In this document: one piece after another, positions 23,588 to 36,662 of the stretch | Layout: each line of letters opens with the position of its first letter | Position numbering within the stretch: position 1 is the stretch's first letter | Source of the DNA: Diaporthe sp. PMI_573 | Lineage: Eukaryota > Ascomycota > Sordariomycetes > Diaporthales > Diaporthaceae | Direction: 5' to 3' | Assembly: GCA_021399435.1 (NCBI GenBank) | Contig: JAJTUP010000100.1 | Location: 124,001-188,000 of the forward strand | DNA length: 64,000 bases | Made by a program: the position numbers and the translations under genes | Notes under the pieces: model-generated | What the model saw: only the letters and a program-made list of their open reading frames with translations | Database searches by the model: none | Told to the model about the DNA's origin: nothing

Positions 23588-26500
23588 ATGCACACCTTCT
23601 CACCCATCTCGACCCAGTATGAGATCGAGAGCTGGATATTCCCTCATCCCGGTGTAAGGCGGCTGCAGGATGCGAGGGATCCAGGCCCTCGGAGGCACTC
23701 TCTGCACCCTGTGACTCCGCTCACGAGGCCTTCCAAAGAAAGAGAAGACAGAACAAGGCTGAGGAAAGGACACCGGAGATGGCATTCCAACGAGCACCAG
23801 ATCCTCCACAACGGGCTCAACAGGAGCAAAGACGACATCACCAAGGACGGGAGCACGAGGACAGGCAGTCTGAAGACCACACTGGAGAGGTCGGAGCCTT
23901 CTGCCCGGTCTCGACTTCGTGAGTCTGTGTATGACGTGCCCTTCCAGACAGTAAGCAACAGCCGGAGTAGAAGCGCTGATACTGGTATCAGGCCCAGTGA
24001 ATTGCTCAGTGATGTTTCCTCCTCACATCGCCCACACAACCATCCTCGGACACAAACCCAATCAACCCCACTGCCTTCGGCCGGACATGGCTTGCACGCC
24101 ACTCAGATCCAGCTGCTGCTGCACCCACCAACCTATTCCCGCCGACGACCAGCAACAACAACCCTCAGGTCCCATCCAGCAGAACTCAGAGGATTGTTGC
24201 CGTCACCCTCTTGCAAATCTTGGACCATGGAGGCCGACTCAGAACCCTTGGGGGGTGCTGGTGAGTCTCACATCACAATCCTGGCACTTTTTGTTACACA
24301 CACCAAGGCCACTTCCCTAAGCCTTTGCACGAGTCCTGGCTCAGCACAGCTTGTGGTGCCCAGCTCATAGTTGACAGACCTGCCCGCAGTTTCTCAGGGC
24401 CCGAGTTGTGCCCATAAAGACACCTTCAGGGACTGGTGCAGACAAGATACCCCTTGCCAGCAGGCTGTAGCCGAGTCCGACCACGAAGAAGAGCTGAATC
24501 CAGCCTTCCTGGGGTCTCTCGACTACCACAGCTTCCTTCATGGTTCTTCCGAAGCAAAGGTGACTTCTTCACCAAATACCTCTCCCCTACCGGGCACAGC
24601 TATTGCCACCAAAGGCAACAACTTCAGCAAGACTGAAGCTGGCTTGGCCGACTGCAATGCTCTTGGGACTTGGTTCAAGGACAAGCCCGCCCACGAGTCT
24701 CCAATCTCGAGGCTTGCCCACAAAGTCACTCAATCCTTGTCCCACCAGCCTTTTCCAGAGACCAGGTGAGTGCCATTTGATCAGACTCGCGACTGTCACT
24801 CCATCACTGACAGCCCCCCCCCCTTGCAGGAAACCTGCCGCTACTATCCGTGAGCGTCGGGGTGAGGCCCTTGCGGAGAGATCTGGCAGGCCTGAAGCAC
24901 TCAGGAAACTGCCCAAGCCCGAACCGTCTGTCTTGACAGATATTCCTGCCTCCTTGACCCTCTCGACCATCAGCCCTTCGTCCTCACTCACAACTACACT
25001 TCTACTTCGTGAGACAACTTTGCGAAGCATCCCGTCGGGCCCTCTTAGCACCATTTCCTCCAGAGAGGTACACCCAGAGAGGCTTCAGCCTTTCATCGGC
25101 CCTCTGCTTCCACAACAACCCCCGCCAGACCGCCCCCTCCCCCAGCTTCCATTTCCTTCGCCGGTAAAGCGACTCGATCCCACCAGAAGGTTGTTTGCCA
25201 GCATGGCAGGTCAGGTGGACGGCAGCGAGCGGGAGGTGGGAAAGGGAGACATGAGAAGCAGTATGGAGCAGACCGCAGACAAACATGTCAGCCAAAAGAA
25301 GGGCAAGGGCCTGCGAAAGAAGATTTCAAGATTCTTCTCGAGCGACCAGGCAGGACCATCAGCAGATGCTACGGCCACCGGAACCTACCAGCCCCTGTCG
25401 CTTACAACCTCACAGGATACTGAGCGCCTTTCCTTGTCAGAAATATTCGATGACGTTTACAACGCCGCTCGGGGTTCACTCAAGCCCGGTCGAGGCTCTC
25501 AGAGCTCTCAAAATTCAGGCCGAAACCCCTATCAGAACACCCGTCGTGTCTCCCTTTCTGCCCCACCGAGAGACTTCTTACTCCCGATGCAACTAGAGCA
25601 CCATGGGACACAGGATTCCAAAGTGGCGGTCACAACTCCACCCAACTCCTCGCATGAGGTCGAGCCTCCTCCTCTGATTGACCATCCAGCCATCCAGGAC
25701 AATTTGGAAATACAGCACCGATTGGGGATGATTGGCAACGAGTTTGGCCCCATACCCACCCCTAGCACCAGCCCACTTCAGACTGACAACAGCGTATCCT
25801 CTTGTTCTACCGGGCCAGCCTCATCCGTAAAGAGGGATACAGGCAAAGCAAGACTTGTGAAAGAAGAATCCCAGGCCACCATCACTGCAAAGACACACCA
25901 GGATATTGACCCCCTTCCAGCTTTCGATCGCACCGTTGACCTTACGTGGTACAGGACGGCGAGGGAGCACAGAGGAACGATCATTTGTTCCATGCCCAGG
26001 CCGTCTAGCAGGTTCGAACATACTTTGGCCCTGTTCGTTGCACAGTTTGCCAAGGGACGCCATTTCAACAAGTATGATGGAAAGAAGAGATTCCCGTACT
26101 TTAACCTGCCAAGCAAGGTCCGGTTTGAGATCGTACGGTACCTCGTCGCTGACACCGACACCGCCACCGCCAGGCCAATTCTGCTGAACAGTGAACGCCA
26201 GGCATCCCCAGCTTGGCCAGATGATGCCTTCGTCAGCCTGGGCTCCGTCTTGAAACCCTTGCAGGCGACTTTGTGGGCCTGCCCGCGTCTCCGAGCTGAG
26301 GTCATGGTCGTGTTGTTGTTGACCCGAAAGTTTCACGTCATCTTCGGCCCCTGCGTGAGAGAATGCACGCAGCCTTTGCCCACCACGTGGCTCTTCCGCT
26401 ACCTACACCTGATGCAGGATGTCAGCCTAGAGATAGACATGACCAGGCTCGGTTTCGGCCACAGGTGGGAGTCAGCCTTCATGGAAACAAACATGGAAAA

Positions 26501-27713
26501 CACATGTGTACTCATTCGCAAGTTTACGGCGGAGATGCTCACTCGGAGCTCGGCCAACTCCATGGGCTGTTTAACTGTCCATTGCCGCCGATATTTCGGA
26601 TACCGCCAGGGGCCAAACACTGTCCTGGGACGACACGGCGCCCACAGGTACTCGCCGATCGGTGAAGGGGAGGATGAGCCTCGCTCCATCGTTTCCGACC
26701 AACCACGTAACTACAACCGAAAAGCCCCAAGCCTGCCTCCCTCAGCGGCGAAACCATACTCTGGTCACCTTCGCCACCATGTTAATCTGCCCCATCGTGT
26801 CCCTTACGTCACTGAGGATCAGCTGGCGGTCGCCAGTCCGTTGAGGGCACTTGTGGGGAAGGTTGAATCTGTTCGCATGGTAGGCTTCAGCGAGCAGTGG
26901 ACGTATGCGACTCACTTGGCCTTATGGCCCGAGGCAGAGCGAAATGCCGTGTCGGATGCCGTCAAGCACTACCACATTGACCGCCAAACTCCCTCCCCAC
27001 ACTCGTATGCCGCTCCCGGCCATGCAGTCTTTCTTGACTACGGCTTTGAACACGGAGTGCACCGCTATCCCCCATTGCCAGATTCCGAGCCTATGGTTTG
27101 TACGTGGCTTCTGTTTGCTTTTACCCTCTCCCCCTTCTTTACTGCGGTACAGAAAGTGTCTTAAACTGACAAGCTCCCAGGCGTAGACTATGACCGCCAG
27201 AATGGTCTCTTCGTGGAGCTGGGCTCGGGCAATGTGGTTTCTGTCACTAAAACCGGAGCCGATTTCCATTGCCGTGCCTCGGACCCGCCAACTCCGTCCC
27301 ATTTATCTGGACCTATTCCCGGAAACTTCGCTGCGCCCGCCCGTTGCGAATCTCTTTCATTCGTGCCGAGCCCTTCACGCATCCCTGCTCTGAGCTCTTG
27401 CGGCAAGACCAGTCCAATGACGCAAGCGATGCGGAAAGGCACCCCAGTCAAGGCAGCCGCAGTTCTAGGCCTCCCAGGTACCTTGATGACGAGCAGCGAG
27501 GATGAGCCTTGCGCGACGCCGACCAAGCAACGACCCATCCGCAACAACCGAGCTGGAAGTAGCGGCGATACAGCGCATGCTCCTGCCCGTTGCACCCACC
27601 TTGGCAAGCGTTCCGACCAGAGCAGTCGATCTAAATCTATATCAGGCGCTACGAAGCCTGGTGAGTTGCCGGTGAAGAGCTCTCTCCGTCTTCTCAGCAA
27701 AACAGACCGATAG
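23588..27713 (+). CDS. Large protein of unknown function with an F-box-like motif (about 1283 aa)
   Basis: Four exons fit in phase: 23588-24260, 24390-24765, 24830-27099, 27181-27713 (3852 bp, exactly divisible by three). The first half is low-complexity, rich in Ser, Pro, Arg and Thr, and probably disordered. Around residue 770 a LPSKVRFEIVRYLV stretch resembles the F-box-like LPxExRxxIYxYL motif common in fungal proteins. It precedes a denser, probably folded C-terminal half with a CPRLRAEV-type sequence and many aromatic residues. If this is a true F-box, the protein could be a substrate adaptor for an SCF ubiquitin ligase. That is inference. The start is the first ATG of the open frame and could be wrong. 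No family beyond the motif was recognised. Confidence 0.7.
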
Positions 27714-28911
27714 CGGCGCTCGGGCGCCGTGTTGTCGATGGTGGACGATAATAACAAATCCCCTCTACTCTTGGCTTGTCGGTCCGTGCACGATAGATTC
27801 GGTGCTTGTGTCTGAGAGGTGCCTAGCCATTGCCTCGACACTCACTTGCACTTTGACGTCAGGTCTCTGTATGATGATGTTGCCTGTCATGAAGTCAGGA
27901 ACTCGTCAGGCCTCCCCGGACCTAGAACCGGCGAGGCGTACGTCGATTTATTGCGTGGAAAATTAAATAAGGGGCTGGAGGAGCCAAGGCATTCGAAATT
28001 TCCAGGCGGCTAGACACGAAAGCAGTTTCTAGATGGCGAGAAGAAGACCTGTACTGCGTGTGCACTTGTCAACGAAGGAGCAGTCATTAATATTAATTCC
28101 AAGAACCGCAAACATGAAAATGTAAATTTCTCCCTCTCCATGACAAGGTCCTGTGGCCTCCGCCTAAAAACTCGTTGTGCTGTTGTTATATAAAGTAGAA
28201 GAGCGCCTGATTTGAGCGCTAGGTGCTAACTAAAGGGTGGGCCTATAAAAGAGGGAAAAGAGAGAACAAAAAGACAGACGGGGGGGGTACTGTAGGGTAT
28301 GTAAAAATATGTTTTATAATTAGACCAGATGAAACTGTGGTAATATTTTATTTTTGACTACCTTAAAAGCTTAAGGCATATAGTACAAAGTCCTTGGCTA
28401 AAGCTCTACCAATTCTTTAGCTAAGCCGTATAGTGAGGCTCTCAAAGTCAAAGCGCCCCCCTCCTCATCTCCCTCCACATATCCCTAGGTATGCATGATC
28501 GGCGAAGCACTTCAAGGCTTCGGACGTCCGAAGCTTGTTCGGAGAGACGCGGCGCGCGGTGGTGGAGCGGTATGCAACATCTCAGCAGCCAGCCTACCAT
28601 TTCGAGTGGCTGACCCGTCCAGGCGGCCGCCCGCGGCGGGATGATTAGTGGTTCAGCGCAGCCGTCCCTTCAACAATGGCAGACGCCGTCGGGGGAGCTA
28701 CATCGCTCCTGCATTAGGGCATACTCAAAAATTCGGATATCTCCAGTGGGGAAACGGCGGTGTCGATTACTTTAATGCGGTCCTGGGACACGATTCTGAA
28801 CACGCCGCTCGGGCAGATATCCCCAAGAATTACACATTCCTGATCTCATTCGCACATAGGGGGCTCGCCTTTGCCCTGAGCGGTGTCGGACACTGAATCA
28901 AATACACTCCC
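27714..28911. other. Intergenic region upstream of the MFS transporter
   Basis: It includes a TATAAAAG at 28244, an AT-rich RIP-like patch at 28310-28440, the 18-bp CGG/CCG palindrome at 28517, and an open but unrecognised 82-codon frame at 28648-28896 that may be leader sequence. Confidence 0.4.
28517..28534. promoter_or_regulatory. 18-bp perfect palindrome containing CGG-N4-CCG, candidate zinc-cluster factor site
   Basis: GCTTCGGACGTCCGAAGC lies 378 bp upstream of the MFS start. Everted or inverted CGG triplets are typical binding sites of fungal Zn2Cys6 regulators. The regulator, if any, is unknown. Confidence 0.4.
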
Positions 28912-30938
28912 ATGCGCAGTGTCGACATGATGAGCTACCGAGACAGGGATACAATCATCCCGGGGACTGAGATTGTGTACAGGGAGACGGACGGCGACTC
29001 GGACTCGTCTCGGGAACTCGTGTTGATACCAAATCCCACCGACAAGGCAGATGACCCATTGGTGAGCCCGTCTTTACTGCTGTCCTTCTGCGCCCCACTG
29101 AACCATCTGACATGTCGGCAGAACTGGAGCACAAAGTGGAAGACAATCGTTATCATTAACCAATTCGTCTTCGTCTTTGTCAGCATCCTGACGCCCCTCT
29201 CCATCGCCCCGTTGACTCAGATATTCGAGGCCGAGTTCCACAAGACTATCCCGCAGGTCAACCTACTGGTATGTACTCGAGCCCAGACTGGGAACAGCCC
29301 GGCCGTCTGACCCAGGCCTCACAGTTTGGGGTTGCTGCTATAACGCTCGGCTATGCAAACTTCATCATTGTGCCTCTGGCGAATTGTTTCGGCCGCCGGC
29401 CCATCATCGCGATTTGCGGCATAATCTGTATCCTCGCCAACGTGTGGTAAGCAGCCTTTGGACACAGTTTTAACCCTTCCAGGAAGAAACCACTCCCTTG
29501 GTCCTTTGGTAGCTGACTCCGAATGCTGCAGGCAAGCCCTGGTCACATCCTTCCCAAGCTTTCTCGGGGCTCGTGTTATCTCTGGCCTGGGCGCCGCAGC
29601 GAACGAGTCGCTAATGCCGATGATCATCTGCGACCTGCTCTTTGTCCACCAACGGGGGAGATCGATGACGCTTTATTTCTGGGCATACTTCATTGGGATA
29701 TTCATCGGACCCGTCATCTCGGGAAGTATTGCCGCCCGATATGGCTGGAGATGGTTTTTCTGGGTCTGCGCCATACTCCAGGCGGCCAGTTTGGTCTTTA
29801 TCATTATTGCTCATCCAGAAACCAAGTATGAACGCTTCCATGTGTCATCAACCTCCAAGACCGAGGTTCAGAATGGAGTTTCACAAGCAACAGGAAAGCA
29901 AGCGTCTCACCACGCCACCTCCCAGAGCCCACGAGGAGCGCCCGGCCCCAGACCTGTGGGCCGTCCATCACTCACACAGTTCTCGCTGCTGCCCATCCCT
30001 CGCTTCGCTAGCGGCCTAGGCCCAGTTCTCCACGACATCGTCTCGCCCATCCAGATATTATCCTTCCCCATCGTCTTGTGGGCTTCTCTCACCATGGGCT
30101 TCGCAGCAAACTGCCTGCTAGGACTCAACCTCACGGAATCCCAAGTCTTTGCTGCACCGCCTTACCTTTTCAACAGTGCACAGATAGGCTACACCAACTT
30201 TGCTTTCGCGGTCGGCGCCATCCTGGCGTTGTTGACGGCGGGGCCCTTGAGCGACTGGGTTGCTTTGCGGCGGGCAAGGCGCAACGGCGGTGTACTAGAG
30301 GCGGAGATGAGGTTGTTGAGCATCTTGCCGTATGTCGGAGCCTGTTTGATTGGCATGGTGGTCACTGCCGTGGGTCACCAAAGAGGGTGGCCCTGGGAAG
30401 CTGTAGTGATCCTGGGGTACGGTCTCGTGGGCGTCCAGGTTGTTGGCATTCCGTCTATTGTGATCTCATACGCAGTGGACAGTTACAAGTCCCTGCCAGG
30501 AGAGATCATGATCGCGGCGACCATTATCAAGAATACCTTCGGGGTAGGTGGATCTTGGCCCCTGTGACTCTTTGATGATTTACTGATACCATGATGCGCA
30601 GTTCGGCATGATATTCTGGTGGAATGACTACGTAAGCAGCTTCTGGATATGTTTTCAACCCCCTCACGAAGAAACCTCTCCCATCTTGAGCTTGTACCCA
30701 CCAGGGTGCGGGTTTTGAAACAGGACGTCTCCCCATGTTGAGACGGAATAAATTTCTTGATGCCTTGATAGCTGACTCTGAGAGGACGCTACAGGCTGCT
30801 AAGCATGGTTTCATTGCACCTTTCCTGGCCTTGATGGCTGTAACAGTTGGCCTATCTGTTCTGGGCCTTGCAATTTTCATACCATACGGAAAGAGGTTCC
30901 GAGTAGCCACCAAGGACTCAACTTTACATGCGTTCTAA
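28912..30938 (+). CDS. Major facilitator superfamily transporter, DHA1 (Hol1-like) type (534 aa)
   Basis: Six exons in phase: 28912-29061, 29122-29268, 29325-29446, 29532-30543, 30602-30631, 30795-30938 (1605 bp). The protein has a roughly 50-aa cytosolic N-terminus and about 12 hydrophobic segments. The MFS signature loop LANCFGRRPII follows TM2, a second GRS/RYGWRW region lies in the first half, a PETKYER motif sits before the central loop, and the C-terminus is IPYGKRFRVATKDS. This layout is that of fungal drug:H+ antiporter-like MFS proteins near yeast Hol1. The substrate cannot be told from sequence. The fifth exon is only 30 bp, and the fifth intron contains a clear CTGAC branch site. 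A palindromic CGG/CCG element lies upstream. Confidence 0.88.
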
Positions 30939-31308
30939 AGTGTTCCGAGTCTCGGGAGGATTGGTTGAGGCATTGAGAAAGCTCTCATCAGACAACATGT
31001 AGTACGATATGGTGTACCAGAGTACAAGAAAAGTGTACCAATCATCAGCCATGCAGTGAAAGGGCACAGAATTGCAAGGGGTGAGTTAATTAGATTGCCA
31101 ATTATCGCTCATTCGTTTCATACATTGTTCAGGTGCAATTGTGACGCCGAGTGAATCTACCCCACGCGTGGGTTGAATTTACGGTTGCTCAAGAAGAAAG
31201 CCAGGCAGGGAATCAAGCAGTGAATTGTTCAAGAATCATGCCGGAAATACCTCAAGCAGCCCGCCAGGGATTCAAAAGGGGGGCGGGGCGGAGGGTCAAT
31301 ATTCCGAA

Positions 31309-31375
31309 TGTAAGTGGTTTCGTTTTTAACCCGTATATGTACGCTTCTTAAGCAGTATGTAGGCTGTCCCTTCAT
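31309..31375 (+). repeat. About 70-bp dispersed repeat, copy 1
   Basis: It shares TACGCTTCTTAA-GCAGTATGTAGGC and flanking TAAGTGG...GTTTT with 37229-37297 in the same orientation. The two copies bracket the Ste6-like gene. Confidence 0.75.
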
Positions 31376-31444
31376 ACAGTGGTAAACGCTTGAACACGTG
31401 CAAATGTAACTTCGTAGGCATAGACTCCTTTCCCTTGACTTTTG

Positions 31445-31698
31445 TGGAGTAACTTCTAATTGGATTGCTTCTAGTTGAACTACTTCTTACGGAATAGGAC
31501 AACCTACCCTGGGGTACTAGAGAATAACCTCATATAGAATGACCTTAACCCCTCATATAATAACAGATAGATGTCCCGTGGGATGACCCTCCATATCATT
31601 ACCTCGCAAGAAATAATTCCCTATTGGATAACCTTCTTTTGGATAGCCCCTTGTGGAGTTGCATCTTGTGGGACAGCTTCCTATCGGATCGCAATACA
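31445..31698 (+). repeat. Degenerate 15-bp minisatellite, array 1
   Basis: The clearest part, 31579-31698, is eight consecutive units of the form TGGGATAnCCTTCTT. Weaker units extend left to 31445. It shares its unit with 38839-38928 (opposite strand) and 42500-42677. Confidence 0.75.
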
Positions 31699-31969
31699 TC
31701 ATCTTTCACGCGTTCAATGCCGTACTTGCATTCTACATCCCACAAGGCAGGCAGACAGTAAATTTTCACTCGTGCAAAGCTCTGGTTCTTTCTATTGGGC
31801 CCATAGCTGCCCTTTTGACCACGCGCGGCTTATGAGCATCGGCTTAGGCTGTCGGGCCGAATAATGTCTGCGGAGCCCTCCCACGAGCGGTGACTGTCTT
31901 ACCGTCAGAATTTGAGTCCTCCAGAACAGACGGTGATACAATTGTCATGGCATCGCCACAGGGGTCCAG

Positions 31970-34900
31970 TCAAGCATTCGCGCCCCTGGCACTCGCAGCC
32001 TTGTAGTCGGAAGGGGGCCAGGCTCCACCGCTCAGCAACGCAGTGAAATTGCCCCTTCGGGCCAACAATTCCTCGAATCCACCCTCCTCGGCCACAAAGC
32101 CCTCATCCATGACCACGATCCGGCTGACGATCTTCATCATCTCCCTCGAATGCGTGATAGCCACGATCGTGAGCCCCTCCCCCCCTTCACCTTGCCTGCT
32201 TTGGCCCATCAAACCCTGGATAGCCTCCCTCACACCCTCAGCGCCCTCAGCATCAAGAGAGCTGGTTGGTTCATCCAAGACAAGCAACTTTGGCTTGCGA
32301 ACAAGCGCTCGCGCGATGCTCACGCGCTGGGCCTGACCACCCGATAGCCCCATTCCGCCCTCGCCCACGGGCGTGGAATACCCCTCAGGTAACGAGATAA
32401 TAAAGTCGTGTATGCAGGCCAGCTTGGCGGCCGCAACAACGGAATCCAAATCACGGTAGGGGGAGTCTGCGTGAAGACCATAGACGATGTTCTCGCGGAT
32501 CGTGGCCGGGAAGAGGAAGGGATGTTGAGGGACATAGGCCGTGTGCGTGCGCAGGATAGATGTTGACACGTCCGAGGCTGGCACGCACGCATAAGACAAT
32601 CCTGCAGGCCGTGGGTCCTGTCGTCTTGCATGAATGGGCTGTGAGGTGTGATGCTGCATGCTTTCCTCGGGCTGCTGGTCCTCTGATGGCTCGTACAGCC
32701 TCAAAAGAAGGCTCGCGATGGTGCTCTTGCCGCACCCCGAGGCGCCCACGATACCAACGCAGTCACCACGGTCAATTCGGAGGTTGACATTCCGGAGCAC
32801 CTTTTTCAGGACATCTTGGCTGCCGTGGGCCACGGGGTATGCGAATTGCAGAGCTCTCATCTCGACCGGGAAGGGCGTCAGCACCCTCACCTCACCGCGT
32901 CCCTCATGACTGCTAGTATAGCTCAGGGTGGCGTAGTGTAGGACTTGAATAGACGTCGCCTTGGCGTGGGCGATTTGCGGGATACTATCCAACATTGCTG
33001 CGGCAGTGCCTATGCTGAAAAGAAGCAGGTTGATGACCTGCATGATGCCCGAGGCGGAGATGGTCGCCCCTGGCGATGTGAGCAGCACCGCTGCGTACCA
33101 GAACACAAGTGCCGTGAGCCAATTAGGCATGCCCTGGTTGAGGCCGTAGAAGAACCCCGTCCACAAGCCCCTCTGAACGCCCACTCGAAATGTGCTCTCG
33201 GTTGACCGGTCGTGCTTGGAGCCGAAGTGGTGTTCCAAGGTGAGCGCCCTGACCACTCGGATGTTCAGGAAGGTCTCAACAGACACTGCGCCTGTTGCCT
33301 CCGCCATGGTATTACATCTGGCCTCCCATTTGCCCGAGATGGTGCCAGTGGCCTGCGTAGCAGCGTACACGGCTGGGGCGGAGGCAAGCGTAACCAAGGT
33401 CAGCCTCCACGAGACGACCAGCGCCCAGACCAGCCCGCCGGTCATCATTGTGACTACAATCAATATGATTGGGACAAAGCGCCCAACAAGGTTGCGCATC
33501 TCCTCCGCATCCCTGTCGAGAACCTCGGCGAGGCGACCAGGTGAGTGGGCTGGCATATTAAACCACTGCTTCGGCTGGGAGAGGATCCTCTTCAGCGCCT
33601 CGACACGCAGGGATGTGACCCAGGCCTGGCCAGCGCACTGCATCAGGTAGAAGGCGGAAAAGGTAGCAAATCCGTCTGCAGCGCCGATTATGGTCAGACG
33701 GATGGCCCATGCCTGCCCGGCAGCCCTCATCTCGGCGGGCGGTGCCCAGAACGCGGCAATCAGCTGTGCAAAGACAAAGGAGAAGACTGGGTTGCAAATC
33801 GCGGCGACCATGCAGGCAGCGATGCCCAGAGCCAGGCGAAGGCGACTTGGTTTGTCGAGCACGGGCCATACTGTTGCCAGAATCCCACGCATGGAGAGAT
33901 TCTGGCCGGCACCAAAGGCGACAGGCTGGTTCCCTTTGTTTTGTCCGTGTCGCCCCTGCCGCCTGGCTGTCTCGACGACGGGCCGACGGGACCTGGTCAT
34001 CTCCCCGCTCTCCTGGACCATGTCCAGGCTCGACTTCCTCGTGTGATGCAATGCCCTGCTACTGTGTCTCCAGGAGGTCGGTTCCGCGAGTTTAATGACC
34101 GTCGACCGCTCCACGTTGGCCCCAAGCGACATTCTGAAGAGCCCGCGGTGTCCAGTTGGAGCTGGAGCTGGAGCTGGAGCCGGAGCTGAAGCCGGAGCTG
34201 AAGCCGTCCTCGTCCTCTCGGGAGATGAAAACGCGTCATTGGTGATGCCAGCCGACTGCAGCGGTGCCGATGGATCCCGGGCCGGCTCGCTGTCATTGTG
34301 ATCAGTCAATGACAGCAGCGACCTGAACATGCCCCTCTCGTCCTTGACCAAGTCTCTTCGAAACCCGCGTTGTACCAAGAAGCCCTGGTCCAGGACGTAG
34401 ACGTAATCCTTGTCGAGTATCTGCGATACGTCGTGCGTGATGATAATCGTTGTCTTCCCTGCTCTCCATAGCCTGATCGCCTCGAGGATGAGGACCCTGC
34501 TTGTCGGATCAAGACCTGAGGTGACCTCGTCGAGTATTAACACGGGTGGATCCCTCAGACGAGCCCTAGCCAGTGCGAGTCGCTGCCTCTGCCCTCCGCT
34601 CAGGTTATGACCTCCGATGCCGACATTGGTGTCGAGGCCGTCGGGCAGACTCGCGATGGTGGACTGGAGCAACGCTGTTTCACATGCGGCCCTGACATCC
34701 TCCCTGGTTGCCGTGAGCGGATCGCGCGAGCCAAAGGCGACGTTCATGAGGAATGTGTCATTGAACAAGACGCTCGACTGTTGGATCAATGCGACGTTCT
34801 CGCGGAGCCACTTATCGTCCAAGGTCCGAATAGACCTCCCGTCTATGAGGATATCCCCAGTGAGAGGCTCATAGAACCTGAGAAGTAGATTGGTGATGGT

Positions 34901-36662
34901 GCTCTTGCCCGATCCGCTTCTTCCGACCAAGAAGGTGAGACCAGGGTTGAAGGAGAACGAGGAGCGGTTGAGGACTATCCTCGTCGGATCTGGCATGTGT
35001 TAGTTAGTATTCTTGCTCAAAGGCGCTCGGGATAGGTTCGAAATTCCCATAGTGCATATCATGGGTTTATTCTACACTAGGTTGTCCTATAGTGGGCTTT
35101 TTTGTGGTAGACTGTCTGTCGTAAAGGAGGGTCGATTGAGGGAACGATAGTCATCTGCTTGATCGGCTCTTGCCGAAGCCAACAGTGCGAATTTAAGATG
35201 GACCAAGGTAGGGACTGCACTTCCAGCTGATGGGGGGAGGGGGTGCGGTCGAGCGATGTAAACAAAGCACGTAGACTATCCGTCCTCCCGGAGGACCGTA
35301 CAGAGTATCGTTGGACGCCCCCGCCCCCTGCGTACCTGGGATAGAAGGAGACAAAAAGTAAAAGGAGAAGAATTCTACTTACTAGACGGATAGGCAAAGC
35401 TCACGTCGTGGAGTTCGATCCCCTTGGCACAGCTCTGTGGCCGGTGAGATACTTCCATCTTGGCCATGTTCCTAGCCTCTGTCTTGGCCCACACGATTTT
35501 CTGGAGCTGGTGACCGGCCGACATTCCCTTGGCCAAAACAAGCCACTGTGGTCCTACACCCTCTATCGCCTGAAAGGCCGTCAAGATGGAATAGAAGGTC
35601 GTCAGGGCTGTTCCTGGTGTGGCGATACGTTTGCTCACAAGGTATCCTGCAAACCAGAAGCCCACAACAAAGAGGTTGATGACCCACAGCTTAAGAAAGC
35701 CCATCTGCATGGAGTTCCTTAGCGCTTGCCGAATATAACACTGCGTAGATCCCTTCGCTGCTTGCAGATACTGCCAGACTTCGTTGTCCATGGCGTCGTA
35801 GATCTTCACGAGATCGATGGCTGTCACGGCAGCAATGATGATCTTGGACGCTTGAGCGAGCTCCCGCTTCTGCGAAGCAATAGCTGCCTCGAGTCCAAGA
35901 CTGATGAAGTGCAGAGCAAGTACGGATACCGGTATGGTCGCCATAAGGACAAGAGTGAGTTGCCAGCTATTGTAGAGGGCTACGACAAGGCAGCCAATGG
36001 CAACGAAGGTGTCAGCGATGAGAAATCCCAAGACTTGTGAAGTTGCCATCTGGAGCTCTCGTATATGACTGCAGTTATGTCAGCGGACGGACGGACGATT
36101 CTGGAAACAAGTTAAATGGATCGATCCCTTACACCTGCATGCCGGACAGAGCACTGCTTAGACCCTCGTGGTGACCGTCAAACCAGGCCATTTCTCTGTC
36201 CAACAAGTGCTCAAAAACACTCTTTCTTGCCGTCTTGGCCACCAGTTCGCCGAAGACAATCCATAGTGCCAGGAGGGCCGAGTTGAAAGCCCACGAGGCC
36301 AGACCAAGGCCAGCCAACACGACACACCAGATCGTCAACCCGGCCATGGCTGTGCCCCCATCAATGCTGCCGGCGCCAACAGGGCTTACAATGTCCATGA
36401 TTTTGCCGATGAGGACAGCGAAGACTGTTTTGACCGCAGCAACAAGCAGGGATGCGACGATGGCGAGACTGAGGAAGCCGGCTTGGTGGCGCTGGGTGAA
36501 AACGAAGAGGTGCTTCCATGTAGCGCCGCCGCCATCGGATTCCTGGGCATCGTCCGGCCTTTTGCCACGAGATATATCTGGCAAGACTTCAGATCTGGGA
36601 GGCGCGGCTGCTGCACCACCCTTCGGTAAGCGTCGAAGCCGGTACTCTCGCCGCGAGCTCAT
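31970..36662 (-). CDS. STE6: Full-size ABC-B transporter, Ste6 a-factor-exporter type (1411 aa)
   Basis: Three exons: 36662-36133, 36068-35383, 34989-31970, joined in phase to 4236 bp. The order is TMD1 (residues about 55-345), NBD1 (about 395-620), a linker with an Ala-Pro repeat (plus-strand bases about 34155-34205), TMD2 (about 775-1090), NBD2 (about 1120-1390). NBD1 has Walker A GRSGSGKST (428-436), LSGGQ (535-539) and Walker B ILDE with the catalytic Glu at about 560. NBD2 has GASGCGKST near 1155, a second LSGGQ near 1289 and VLDEPTSSLD. Both ATP sites look intact. The architecture and fungal-type NBD1 flank (THDVSQILDKDYVYVLDQG) fit exporters of prenylated mating peptide, although close multidrug paralogues exist. 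The 393-bp second intron has an ACTAAC branch site. Confidence 0.85.

Larger units (their letters stand above)
30939..31969. other. Convergent intergenic region with short dispersed repeats
   Basis: It lies between the 3' ends of the MFS and Ste6-like genes. It holds one copy of a roughly 70-bp repeat (31309-31375) and a degenerate 15-bp minisatellite (31445-31698). No gene was recognised. Confidence 0.5.

Noticed and set aside
31445..31698. CRISPR-like array from regularly spaced repeats
   Set aside because: Eukaryotic context, units are contiguous without spacers, and the repeats are degenerate.
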